31,966 nt of DNA from Spirogloea muscicola. Its lineage: Eukaryota; Streptophyta; Zygnematophyceae; Spirogloeales; Spirogloeaceae. The DNA lies in contig WELB01000058.1 in NCBI GenBank assembly GCA_009602725.1, positions 370,345-402,310 of the forward strand, in the 5' to 3' direction. The position numbers were made by a program, and so were the translations under genes. Positions 13,109 to 23,924 of the stretch are shown piece by piece; position 1 is the stretch's first letter; every line of letters starts with the position of its first letter. A model generated the notes under the pieces. That model saw nothing but the letters and a program-made list of their open reading frames with translations, did not search any database and was not told where the DNA came from.

Positions 13109-15902
13109 CTAGAGGTGCCTGACCAGCTCAGGCCCGACTCTACACAGGCCCCCCAGGGAAGTGAGGTCGCCGGAGCTGCCTTCTCGCGTCATGCCCTCCA
13201 CGGCCTGGAAGATGTCCGATACGTGGGCGATCCCGAGCGGGGGCAGGTGCCTGGTTACCTGCAGCAACGCGTGCGCTGCATCGGCGGCCGTGTGGCTGAC
13301 CTTGTCGGTGACAGTATGCGCGATTGTAGAGATGTGGTTGACCACCGACTCCCCGCTCTTCAGAGTGGATCCCACACCTCCATGCACAGCCTCGCCAAGG
13401 GCAGCTTCGGTTGCTTCAGCAGCGGCACCCGCTGCACGGCCAGCCGCCTGTGTTTCGGCTGCAGCCTCAGAGGCCATGGTCTGCCAGGCTGTGCTCCAAG
13501 ACGAGAGCAGCGCCTCAGTCGCCGCTGCACCCGTGTCAGCTCCCGAGTACACAATGTGCGCCACAGTCTCCGAAATCGACTCCGCCTCAGCTGCTGCCTC
13601 CGCAGTTGAAGCGCCTGCAGCGATTGCCGAGCTCTCGGCGGCTGCGCTCACTGCCTCAGCAGCGGAGCTGATGAGAGCTGCCCCTCCAGCAGCTGTCTCA
13701 GCGGCAGGTGTCAACGAGATGACAAAAGCACCGACTGCTTCGGTGCAGTGCACAAAGCCCGTTGCTACCAGAGCAATGATAGAGGTCAGGTCTGCACCAA
13801 CTGCCACTGTGCGGGCAATGGACTCAGAGTGGGGAAGGCTAGCGGTCCACGAGCTCAACGAAGAGAGGCTGGTGCCCACAGCAGCCATCAGGTGCACTGC
13901 CGCACTGCTGAGATGTCCTGCAGCTGAGTTGGCCAAGCCCGGTGAAGGAGGCAGCTGGCTTGGAGGACTGCCCAGAACATTCCCAGTGATGGTGGCCTCC
14001 GCAGATATCACCAATGCTTTCAAGGCCGCAACCTTCAGCTTGACCTCGGCCATGAGCCGCTGCGCCTGTGCTGCGTAGAAGGGAAACTTGAGCTGCGAGC
14101 TCAAGAGCGCTGCAGGGAGGTGCTCAGTCAGTCCCTTGCTCGGCCCCTGCTGCTCCTTGGCTTCAACTTCGTGGACCTGGAGTGCTACTTCTGGCGTTGC
14201 CGGTGTCTGTGTCTCGTCAGCTGGCGACGTCGCTTGCGCCAAGAAGCTTGCCGATATAATGACCAGGAAACCGAGCAGGACCGAGGGGCCTGGAGTGTCG
14301 CCGCTGAGCAGGAAGGTGAAGAATGCTCCCCAGATGGGGATGGTGGTGTAGATGAGCGTCGCAGTTGAGGCATGGACGTTCCTCAAGCCCTGAAGCTCCA
14401 ACCAGTTGCAGAGCCCAGCACATGCCAAACCGCTGTACAGGATTGGAGCCCAAGGCAGCCCCTGCACAAACAGATGGGCGCATGCCTAAAGGTCAGATGC
14501 ATCTTAGGAATGTGTCTAGTTTGCTTGCTTCAGTGATAGAATAGCAATCAGGAGCCAATTTTGTAGCTTAGAACAGCTACATGCATTTGCAACATGGTGT
14601 ACAAGCAGATCAGACAACTCAGCCACGTGTTGCTTCACCTGCAGCTGCAAATGAAGAGTATGGACCCCTGAGCCGCTGCTAGCCAGAGTCCAAGCCTCCC
14701 AGAAGACGCCCATGCAGGCCAGAACAGCTACTTGAATAGCCGTCAAGTCTAGCGGGTTGAAGCGCGTGCCTAGAGCCTCAGACCGGAATACATGAGCAGC
14801 AGATAAGATGGAGCACAGGATGGTCCATAGATCTGCAACCCGAGGAAGTGGCACTCCAGTCCACCCTTGTCCTTCTTCCTCCAGAAGGCCCATGCCTGCA
14901 TATTGAATTTTGACTATTCGTGGTCAGCTAAGCACTTATTTCAAAGCAACCATGAGCAACATGGGGAGTGATAACACCATGCCACGCACCAGCTCAAATT
15001 TCACACATGGTGAACATGCTAGCAGGGACAAAAGACTAGTCCTACGTACCAATGAGGGCTGCAAATGTTGCCAGCCATGTCAATTTGTTGACAGGCTTCC
15101 CCGTACAAAATTCCATTAGTGGGACAAATACGACCTGCAGAGCACACAAGTACAAGACTACAGAGTTGAGTGTGCTTTGAAGTGTTGCTCTGAGCACTGC
15201 TACGATGTGCGTGCAGGCAACCCAGGCACGATCTGCTAAGTCTTGTGGTCAATGAGCGTACCGTGAAAATATACATGAGTGAGGCGTTGCCCGCAGATTC
15301 TGCTCTTGAGCCTAGATTTGCGACGACAGTGCCAAAGAAGCTCAAAACACCAAGCTCCACGCCAGCTCGAAGTAAGGCCTTGTTCCTCCTCAACCAAGCT
15401 TGACGAATGGCAGGGGCAAAGAAGATGGCTGCTTGCAACCAACAGCGTGTATGAAACTTAGCTTTATGGATATGAAAGACTGCAAGCCCATCCCGAACTA
15501 AAGGCAGGCCAGATCATGCCTGGTTGCAAATTTTGGGCACAAAGCAGATATAATCAGCTATCATTCAAAGCAGCAAATCTTTGGCTATGGAGCTTGGGCA
15601 ACCTGACAACTACACAATACCTCTGGGAATTTTTGGGGCAAGTCATACAGTATAGCAAAGAGGCCTGCAAGTCCGATACTCAGGTATGCTCACCAACCTG
15701 CAGAGACAAAACGGACTGCCGACGAGAGACTGGCGGGGGTGAAGGGAGCAACCTCCTCCACGTATCTTGCTGCCACTGTGTTCGAGCCGTAAAGCGCAGC
15801 GAGAACGTTCAGCAACAGCAAGCCGGTGTACTTATGCCTTTGATTACCGCTGTGCTTGCCATTTTCCGTATGCAAGCCACGGGCTTGCTGCTCATCTCCA
15901 GC
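13109..15902 (-). CDS. EamA/DMT-superfamily transporter with a long Ala-rich C-terminal domain; 5' end unresolved
   Basis: Drug/metabolite transporter-type membrane protein; substrate unknown. Exons in transcript order are 15902-15698, 15428-15262, 15134-15050, 14895-14666 and 14461-13109, which keep frame (2040 bases including stop). The first exon listed starts at an acceptor with a good pyrimidine tract, so one or more exons carrying the start codon, perhaps with a targeting peptide, must lie further up, probably in the GC island above 16.1 kb. Ten membrane segments can be counted, from GLLLLNVLAALYGSNTVAAR through SLMYIFTVVFVPLMEF, LDLTAIQVAVLACMGVFWEA and ATLIYTTIPIWGAFFTFLL to SVLLGFLVIISASFLAQA. 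This is a complete two-EamA-repeat core. After the last helix comes a tail of about 370 residues dominated by Ala, Ser, Glu and Thr, predicted helical and amphipathic, which is not part of the family. Core assignment good; tail function unknown. Confidence 0.82.
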
Positions 15903-17793
15903 CTGTAGCAGAAGAAGGTCGGATTGGCTGCCATCAGCTTCCTCATCGCAAAAATCACACATTGCAGCTATGTGCACTACACTAAATGACTAAGAGTACC
16001 ATCACACCTTCGCCGATAACATCCTAATGACGTCTATGTATGACAATGGCCAGTGCTACATCACTTTGGAGTCTTCAACATCAATTATATGTCTTGGAGT
16101 GCCGACCTTGGGAGCATCGTGCTGGTGCCACCGGAATTCTCTGCTCGACCGCGGCCGCCTCGGGCTGAGCGATCCACCGGCGCTCTTGCCTTCGGGCTGG
16201 CGAGAGCGCTCGTGGCTAAGGAGGAGCTGGTAGGACAAGGCCCGGCTCTGCTCCTCGGGCGTGAATTGGGCCTTGATGCGGCTGGGGCCAGCTCGAGGCG
16301 GTCGCCGCCTCCCTGACGGCCCCGTGGCCTCCTCCTCGTCTCCGTCAGCTAGCCGCACGCTGGATCGGCCACGCTGCCTCTCCTCGTCGACGACGCTCGT
16401 CGGCACGGGCGCTTTCCGAACGCCCGCTCTGATCACCGTTGGCCTGAGAGCCACCTCCGCTCCTCTGCCTGCGCTCCGGCGCGCGGCTCCAAGCCCGGAG
16501 CCGATCGGAAGCCGGACCTGGAGCCGCGAGCTCACGGCGATCCGCCGGGCGGCGCGCGCGCCGCCGCGCCCGAGGGCCGCGGCGTGCGGCAACGGCGTCG
16601 CCGCCAGCACGGCGGCCGCATTGGTGACAGTTTGACGAGGAGGGGAGGACAACCGCCAACGGCGTGGCCAGCACGGCGGGGGCCCGCCGCGGGCAGACGG
16701 AGGGAAGGTTCGGCTGCCCGCGGCGACCGCTGCCAATTTGGCGACGGGCCGCTGCCGGTGGAGCGGGCCGCCCACGTCGCGCGCCGCCAGCCTGGCGGAA
16801 CGCCCCCTCGCGCCGCTCGCTCGCCCCGGCGACCGGCTGGCGGGGGCCACNCGCCCCGGCGACCGGCTTGGCGGGGGCCACGCTTGGCGGCGGCGTCGCC
16901 AGGGCCGGGTTGGCGGGGGAGCCGCCTCCGCCGCCAGAGTGGCGGAGTCGTCGCCAGTCTGGCGGCAGTCGCTCAGAAGGCGCCGGGCGGGCGGGCACCG
17001 GCCGGCACGGCCCGCCCGTGCGCTTTTCCGACCGGTCGCCACGTGTCGCGACGCCGGCCCCCGCGCGTTCGGGCTCGGCGCGCGGTGGCCTGCCGCCACG
17101 TGGCCAGGGAGGCCCCCCTTCTCCACTCAACCGCCCCCGGGGTGCCCCCCCCCGGGGCTCTGGTTTGACCGCGGCGAGGGAAGCGTCCCTGTCGTGGTGG
17201 CCGCCATGGCAGTCCAGCGCGGCCCTCGAGGCCGCCACCTCCGCATCCCCGCGCCACTGCTTCCCGCCCTAAGCCTGTGCCACCATTAAACATAGCTATT
17301 CAAAAAGATCCACATAAGTATGAACCCCCTCTGTATGTGCATTCCTTTGGGCTGGCCTACCCTTTATGGGCGAGCAATTTCTCTCTTTCCCAGCCATTGC
17401 CGTCAATTGGCAGAGCTGTTGTCTTCTGTGGGCACTGGGCTGGCTCTTACCGTCGCTCTTTCATTGTAACCAGCCCCATTCTTCCTCTTGCCCCGGCCAC
17501 GCCGACCGCCCACCATCGCCAGCGCTTAGCCCACGCCGCCCCCGGCCTTCCTCCGCCAGAGGCCCCCCTCCATCGGCCATAGGGAGTACCACTTCTTCCA
17601 TCGGCTGGGCTAGAGCGAGGTCCAGGCGGTCGCCGGGCCGCTACGTCCTGCCCGTGTTGCACGGGACCTTGGCAGCCAACGGCGAAGGCGTTTCTGTAGC
17701 TTCGGCTGGCGGCGGCAGCCGAGTGTCGAGACCGTTGACTGGTTTTCCTGGGCACTCCCTTCTCTCGCCGAAGGTCGGTCACAGCCGGCGCGC
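15903..17793. promoter_or_regulatory. Divergent intergenic region with GC island (transporter 5' end / plastid-protein promoter)
   Basis: Moderately AT-richer to about 16120, then extremely GC-rich to about 17270, then mixed with a smaller GC-rich patch at 17500-17790. The missing first exon(s) of the transporter probably lie here on the minus strand: that strand stays open from 17126 to 16056, and a donor AAG|gtcggc near 16109 would join in phase 0 to the acceptor at 15903. That join is unproven. Three GGGCTGGC octamers lie here (16194, 17349, 17437). One undetermined base is at 16851. Confidence 0.45.
16822..16881 (+). repeat. 29-30-base tandem duplication split by an undetermined base
   Basis: The block beginning cgccccggcgaccggct and ending ggcgggggccac occurs at 16822-16850 and again at 16852-16881 with one inserted t. 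The single n at 16851 sits exactly at the junction. Confidence 0.85.
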
Positions 17794-18879
17794 ATGGCGG
17801 CGACTGCGGCAGTAGGGCAGTTGGCTTGGCAGCCTGGGATGACCTTGGCAGCGGTCAAGGAAGCGCGACCCACCGAAGTGGTAAGTCGCCCGTCTACTGC
17901 TTCCCTGAGTCCCTGTTGCTGTCTGACTGTCCTGGTGCTTATGGCCGGTGCTAAGTGGGCACCAGCAAGGGCAGGATTGGCGGCACTCACTTTAGGGCCT
18001 CCCCGGTGGTCCTCAACAAGCAGGGGCTTGATATGCTTAGCAGCGCCGGACTTTTTGTCCGACAAGGACATAGCAGCCCCTTGATAGTTGTTTGTCGATC
18101 CTTATGCACATCATCTGATTTCTCCGAGTATTCAGCAGCAATACATGTCTTTCACATTACAAGCAATCAATGTCCATCAATCAGTTGCACCATACAGCGC
18201 AGACCTCTGACAGACTTGTCCAACCGGCTGGTGTGGGTCAGGCTCCTGTGCGGTCGAGGCAGCCACAGCGGCAAAGAGGGGCGCGCAGATTAGTTGTGCA
18301 GGCTGAAGCACCTCAGCCTGGTAAAGGTATGCAAGAAAAAAACGGGCAATATGTGTCCTAGTGCCAGCAGCAATCCATCGCTGAAGTGGCGAGCCCTTGT
18401 AGGACCTCCTTGCATACAGCGCATGTATCAAGCGGCGGAGATTCGGCGTGTCCTTTCACTAAGACGTAACCTACGAACTTTGTGTCATGGAATTCTCAAC
18501 ACCTCAAACTTTAAAAATCCCCAAGATTTGGAAGTCTGCAGCTGGGCCCACTTGACCTGTGCTGTTCCCTTGGGTCTTATGCACAGACAACAAAGGTGAC
18601 TGGGATAGCGCCTGGACAGCCTTCAAGAGGAGCAAGCGGAGCGGGCGCTCCATCTCAGGCTTCCTAAGGAAGTTTAATCTGGACATGGAGAAATATGTCT
18701 CCAGGTCCCCTCAGTCCAATGACTATTCCTCCCTGGAGGAGCTGGACCCTTATAAGAGGACGGAGAAGTCGGCGCTCAAAGTCTGGACCGATATCAAATT
18801 TACATACGCTGGATTTGGCGTGATTTTTGGGCTCCTGGTTTACATGGTTGTGATAGTTGGACCTCCTCCTCCTCACTAA
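17794..18879 (+). CDS. Small probable plastid-targeted protein with one C-terminal membrane helix, 3 exons; function unknown
   Basis: Exons 17794-17880, 18203-18326 and 18587-18879 close a frame of 167 residues. Residues 1 to about 62 lack acidic residues except in KEARPTE and are rich in Ala, Arg, Gln and Val. They end in RRLVVQAEAP, which looks like a chloroplast transit-peptide cleavage region (inference). The mature part has GDWDSAWTAFKRSKRS (74-89), a conserved-looking stretch YSSLEELDPYKRTEKSALKVW (117-137, key DPxKRxEKS), then a hydrophobic helix at about 143-161 and a PPPPH end. I have a vague recollection of land-plant plastid proteins with a similar DPxKRxE motif before a membrane span, but cannot name the family. 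A donor at 18321 instead of 18327 would drop two residues and also keep frame. A TGTAA motif at 18952-18956 could be the poly(A) signal, as is common in green algae. Confidence 0.75.
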
Positions 18880-20405
18880 TTCTCAACCTGGTTACTAGAA
18901 CCATTGTTTAGATAACATGGTCAAGCTTTTTAAGGCTGGTTCTGCCCCACTTGTAATATGGATCTATCAGGGCATCCAAGCTCATTAGTCAAGGTCCGTC
19001 AGCCCCACTGTGTAAGCAGGGGTTGTGCAATTGACCCTGCACGCATGTCGTTTAGTAGATCGTGAGGAAGATTGGCACTTGAGAGATGGCGCATTAAGTT
19101 GTTGTGGAAGACTGAGAAGACATAGGTTGTAATTCATTGTTTGACCTGACGTGTGTGTTGAGCTTGACTGCTATCCACTAAGAGTACTCTTTAGAGTGAG
19201 TACTCTTCTATTAGCTTTGTCCTCTTTCATTTTACCTCCTCCTTCTCTGAGGCAATTGTAGGAGTAGCTGCACAAAGACAACCAAATACCCATCTGTTCT
19301 GCTGCAGACTCCTTGCAGATTAGTTCCTTGCTGTATGCAACTCTGTGGCACTCCTTGTGACCAGCACTGTGCAGTTGTTCCTACTGCACCTGCTGTTCTA
19401 CAGACTAGATTGGTAACAAATGCACTGCTGCACACATCATCTACTGACAATGTGAATGTCAAGCTGCATAGTGGCCACGTCACCACAACCACTTCAGTAT
19501 GATTGAGAGATGCTTGATGTCTTGATAGTCTTGCTTGTGATGCACCTACAAAAAGTGTATACTGTTGACAGGTATCTCTAGGAGAAGACAGAAGGCTAGG
19601 ACTCTGGCATGGCTTGGGCAGGTAAGCTGGAAAGGAATGAATGCCTGCTGCAGACAATGCCTCTGAGGAGGTCAAGGAGGTAGCCGAGAAAGGCCAGCCC
19701 AGAAAGGTGGGCGAGAAGCACATAGGAGCTCATCACGAAAGAGCATCAACCATTAAGCGGCAGCTACTATGTGGATGTTTTGACAGCAGGTTGTGAGTCG
19801 CCCCTGCAGACAAGGAGCACTGCAATTTTTGTCAGCATGATGCCTTGGCTAGACGGGTTTAGCTTGTTCCTGATCTATCTATGAAACCTCCAACAATCAG
19901 TGAGTGTTCTTGGACTAATTACTGCCTAGCTGCGGCACTGAGTGGCTTTACCCAAACAACAGCTCGATGGCGATAACATGGAGTGTGTGTTGAGTGAGGG
20001 AGGGCCTCAGGTTGAGTGATGCGTGATGGCGTGATGGCGTGATTCAGTGACGGCGATGGCTAGAGGGCGATGGCTGTGTGAGAGGCCAGCCCACAAGGAA
20101 TGGACAAAGAGAGGTGGCTGCTGATGCGGGGACGTAGCCTGGACTTGGTACAAGATGCCCATGCAAGGACTGCACTGACCCACATCTCAAGATGGTCAAG
20201 CGCTCGCCCTTGTAGTCGGCCCTTTTTGGACTTCGTCCATTCTTTCTGGGGCTGGCCATTCACATTCTCATTTTATTCTTCATTCATAGCCCCCGACTTC
20301 CAGTGATTCTTTTCGCACCCCTAGCCCCCCCCCCCGCTCCCGACCGTTGGGCGCCCGCGCCCGCCGCTCGCGCCGCCGCCGTCGCCGCCGCCGGCGGCGA
20401 CGGCG
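18880..20405. other. Intergenic region with dispersed repeats and the edge of a GC island
   Basis: About 1.5 kb with no recognisable gene. A 163-codon minus-strand ORF (19723-19232) has no familiar motif and atypical composition, so I do not call it. The stretch holds repeated GGGCTGGC elements (19693, 20085, 20248), a GTGATGGC-like tandem near 20025-20045, an inverted repeat (20075-20107 with 20232-20265), and from about 20318 a C-rich then CG-rich island that runs into the assembly gap. Confidence 0.5.
20075..20265. repeat. Imperfect inverted repeat, arms about 33 bases
   Basis: Plus-strand 20232-20265 (TTCGTCCATTCTTTCTGGGG, then CTGGCCATTCACAT) matches the reverse complement of 20075-20107 (TTTGTCCATTCCTTGTGGGC, then TGGCCTCTCACAC) at about 80% identity. 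The loop is about 125 bases. Confidence 0.7.
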
Positions 20406-21256
20406 NNNNNNNNNNNNNNNNNNNNNNNNNNNNNNNNNNNNNNNNNNNNNNNNNNNNNNNNNNNNNNNNNNNNNNNNNNNNNNNNNNNNNNNNNNNNNNN
20501 NNNNNNNNNNNNNNNNNNNNNNNNNNNNNNNNNNNNNNNNNNNNNNNNNNNNNNNNNNNNNNNNNNNNNNNNNNNNNNNNNNNNNNNNNNNNNNNNNNNN
20601 NNNNNNNNNNNNNNNNNNNNNNNNNNNNNNNNNNNNNNNNNNNNNNNNNNNNNNNNNNNNNNNNNNNNNNNNNNNNNNNNNNNNNNNNNNNNNNNNNNNN
20701 NNNNNNNNNNNNNNNNNNNNNNNNNNNNNNNNNNNNNNNNNNNNNNNNNNNNNNNNNNNNNNNNNNNNNNNNNNNNNNNNNNNNNNNNNNNNNNNNNNNN
20801 NNNNNNNNNNNNNNNNNNNNNNNNNNNNNNNNNNNNNNNNNNNNNNNNNNNNNNNNNNNNNNNNNNNNNNNNNNNNNNNNNNNNNNNNNNNNNNNNNNNN
20901 NNNNNNNNNNNNNNNNNNNNNNNNNNNNNNNNNNNNNNNNNNNNNNNNNNNNNNNNNNNNNNNNNNNNNNNNNNNNNNNNNNNNNNNNNNNNNNNNNNNN
21001 NNNNNNNNNNNNNNNNNNNNNNNNNNNNNNNNNNNNNNNNNNNNNNNNNNNNNNNNNNNNNNNNNNNNNNNNNNNNNNNNNNNNNNNNNNNNNNNNNNNN
21101 NNNNNNNNNNNNNNNNNNNNNNNNNNNNNNNNNNNNNNNNNNNNNNNNNNNNNNNNNNNNNNNNNNNNNNNNNNNNNNNNNNNNNNNNNNNNNNNNNNNN
21201 NNNNNNNNNNNNNNNNNNNNNNNNNNNNNNNNNNNNNNNNNNNNNNNNNNNNNNNN
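20406..21256. other. Assembly gap (851 Ns)
   Basis: A run of undetermined bases that begins inside a GC island (…gccgccgccggcggcgacggcg) and ends in ordinary-composition sequence. Gene starts elsewhere in this window lie in such islands, so an exon could be hidden here. The true length is not shown by the sequence. Confidence 0.99.
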
Positions 21257-21410
21257 CTCTAGCAGCTCCAGCAGGACAGGATGTCAAGGCCCCAATCGTG
21301 GCACTTCCAGCCCTCTTCTCCCCCCCACCCCTCCATTCCTCCTGGCACAGCTGCTGCCTCACTCCACTAGCAGCTCCAGTAGCTGCTAGATGCTAGCTGC
21401 TACGTCATAA

Positions 21411-21452
21411 GATGTGCTTACCTCTGTACTTGGCCATACTGGCCTTCGATTG
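21411..21452 (+). repeat. Shared upstream block, copy 1
   Basis: GATGTGCTTACCTCTGTACT followed by TGGCCATACTGGCCTTCGATTG is about 80% identical over 42 bases to 24329-24370. Both copies lie on the plus strand upstream of a plus-strand gene. Confidence 0.75.
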
Positions 21453-21524
21453 TTTCAAATACACGAAATTTCTTTTGGAAGAGCTCACTTTTTGTCAACC
21501 CCTCCGGACCTTGTTCAGTCATGC

Positions 21525-21636
21525 TCGGGCTGGCTGATCACAGCCTCGCCCCCTTCGGATGAGCCTTCACTGTAGTCTAGACGCAGCAGCATTACAGACT
21601 GCCCATACTTTTCGGGCTGGCATTTCACAGCCCTCG
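21525..21636 (+). repeat. Pair of direct repeats TCGGGCTGGC-N3-TCACAGCC
   Basis: Copies start at 21525 and 21612, 87 bases apart. Both continue with TCGC after one or two bases. They are part of the wider GGGCTGGC element family seen at 16.2-21.6 kb. Confidence 0.75.
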
Positions 21637-21958
21637 CACCTCTAAAGAGCTTTTTCCTTATTAAGCAGCCGCCAATTCACCGCTGCGGTCGAACCGCTCT
21701 TATACCGGCCGCCCGATACTCGCCGGCGACGCTTGACCTACACCACGGCGACGGCGGCGGCGGCAGTGGCGGCGGCGGCGGCGGCGGCGGTGCTGGCGGC
21801 GGGACTCCGAGTGCCATTGCACGTTCCGTCGCCGCTCCAAAGCCCGCCTGCACGTAGGTGATTCTGCGACGGCTGTACGGCGCTGCTGAAAAGGTCAGGG
21901 CGCGAGGGTGACCCCTCAGCCCGGCGCCGGCGCCGACGGCGGACCCTGCGGGAGGTCC

Positions 21959-23924
21959 ATGGCGGTCGCCAAGGGCCAGGTTGTTACTCAACTTCGAAGC
22001 CTCCACCCATTGCGGTCATCTCCGCTGTTGGCTACCTCGCTTCACTTGCGGCGGGGCTACGTCCGCCAGCAGCTTGACTTCTCTAGGCTTCGCAGCCTCC
22101 CGGTCGCCTCGGCGGGCCGCTTGGAGCAACTCCTTGAGCTGCGCTATGGATGCCGGATCCTCACTACGGTGAGAGTGGTCAATTGGCGGTGGCTCCTCTT
22201 GCGGCCAGGTGGACCTGCTTGACTGCATCTCGTGGCTCTCAGTGGAGTGCCTCAACGAGAAGCCGGATCGGAGCCACGTCAACGCCCTCAAGCAGGTCGT
22301 CCCATTCGCCATCCTTGACCTGATGCCAAGGCTCCTGCCCATGAAGGCCAAGGGATGAGCTCTGACACCGCGCACAGCAGTGGAGGTTGAGTTGCGCATG
22401 TCTAGCAGCAAGGCCGCTGTGGCCGGGTCGATCGATCTTTTGGCCGAGGTGCATGATGCAGGAGATGGACGTCTGGCTGCAAAGCCCCTTGTTCGAGCAC
22501 CATATGTAGATTGCAATTCTTTGGCTTGTGGGTTTGACTACCTTCCATCTGGCACTCACTCCAAAGTGACGACATCCTTGAGCTTGAGACAAGGTGGACG
22601 CACAATAAGTCCAGCCTACTGCTTTGACATCTGCCGCTTGGTTGATACTTGAACAGGGTTATAGGGAAGATGACGGCCTCACCCTAGAGAGTGATGCCGA
22701 TGAGCAGCTGCTGCTGTACCTGCCTTTCAACCAGATGGTCAAGCTCCATTCACTCATTGTCAAAGGCCCAGCTTCGCAGGGTAGGTTGTGCTGCATCTCA
22801 GCGGCTCATTAGCCCCCACTTGAATGTCCGAAGCCTTGACGATGCAGTAAGTAATGTGATGCTTCGATAGGCTAGGTGCCGAGCTTGTTTTGCAGGTCAG
22901 CATGGCCGTCTGGCTGTGGGACACTATTAGGTCTTACTTGTTTCCTGTAAGTCGTGCTCTTCTAGAACCATCAATTAGAATAAAGAACAGCCTCGGTTGA
23001 CTTACTTCTGACCTTCACCGTTGACAGGTCCTCGCAAGCTGAAGCTGTATGCAAATCGAGAGAGCATGGGCTTCAGGTGAGGTACTTCTCCAAGCTGATT
23101 GTATCAGTGAGGCAGGTTGTCACCGACATCATGTGTAGTTTGGCTGATGGGCAACCTAGCCCTCGAAGAAGACCAGCCTTGGCAAGCGTCTTACACCCCT
23201 CGTTAGATTCACATGGACACTACAATGTGCATGTGGATCAGTTTCAGGGCAGGCTCTCACTTTCGCTTCTTCTTGGCAGCGATACAGGAGACATGCCTGC
23301 TCAAGATGAGCTCGACTTGACTGTTCAGCAGATTGAGGTACGATGACTGTTGTAAGTTCCCAGCATCAGTAGCTATCTGAATGTCTTCCCCTTGGGCTGG
23401 TAGTAAGATTGAGTCTCAAGCTATTTCTTCATAGTTTTGACACCTCAAAGAGCCACATCTCAAAGCGATGTCACATCTGTTCGCAGGAAGCAATGCCTGT
23501 ACCACTCAAGTACGTCAAATTCCAAAACGTGAGGAGGTATGACTCTGAAATATTCAATCTCTCTTTTGGGAAGTACTTGAATTTGCTGAAATTTGAGCTT
23601 AATGGATACAAAGCTTGTCTTATTTGGCAATGCGCCAATGTTTTGCAGTCTCACAATTTTTGTGGAGAGCAATCAAGAGGATGCTGAGTGCACGTCCATC
23701 CAGAAAATCGTCCTCCTTGGCAGCACGTAAGTGTTCTGCACAGCACTTCAATCACTAGGTAATGCTAGCATGTCTTGTACAGGTGTTCAGCACTTACTTT
23801 GTCGTCAGGACATAAGGTGCACGTTTCCAGACACATAAGGGTGCATCCTGTTTCCCATGTCGTTGCTTGCAGTGTGGAGACAACGAACATGAAGGATCTC
23901 AAGAAAGTTGAGCATAGCCATTAG
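21959..23924 (+). CDS. PITH-domain protein (plant-type, C-terminal thioredoxin-like/proteasome-interacting domain), 8 exons
   Basis: The PITH domain is found in PITHD1 and in thioredoxin-like 1, where it contacts the 26S proteasome; the stand-alone plant form is of little-known function. Exons 21959-21979, 22209-22295, 22657-22780, 23028-23076, 23280-23337, 23487-23536, 23649-23726 and 23873-23924 give 519 bases, 172 residues plus stop, the usual length for the stand-alone plant protein. The start MAVAKGQ joins [17 protein letters not shown]. The core has [57 protein letters not shown] and, at the end, [17 protein letters not shown]. The protein is entirely PITH domain with no thioredoxin module. 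The first coding exon is only 21 bases and lies in the GC island. Confidence 0.96.

Larger units (their letters stand above)
21257..21958 (+). promoter_or_regulatory. Upstream region of the PITH gene with paired repeat elements and GC-rich start island
   Basis: Holds tagcagctccag at 21260 and again near 21368, a block (21411-21452) shared with the promoter of the next plus-strand gene, two direct copies of TCGGGCTGGC-N3-TCACAGCC (21525 and 21612), and then a GGC-repeat island at about 21745-21800 immediately upstream of the start codon. No TATA box is evident. Confidence 0.5.

Noticed and set aside
13161-14078. 305-codon plus-strand ORF opposite the transporter tail
   Set aside because: It is the antisense mirror of the Ala-rich exon, whose biased codons suppress stops on the other strand; the minus frame is tied by splicing to a clear EamA core.
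16056-17126. 356-codon minus-strand ORF in the GC island
   Set aside because: Not called as a gene because high GC suppresses stops. Part of it (for example the stretch with VSSRLQVRLPIGSGLG) may be the transporter's first exon, but no splice join is proven.
19232-19723. 163-codon minus-strand ORF
   Set aside because: No motif, no conserved-looking segment, composition like random sequence; it also contains a copy of the dispersed element.
20280-21396. ORFs of more than 300 codons spanning the Ns
   Set aside because: Artefacts of translating an assembly gap.
22016-22516. 166-codon minus-strand ORF
   Set aside because: Lies antisense over PITH introns and exon 2, which have firm homology on the plus strand.
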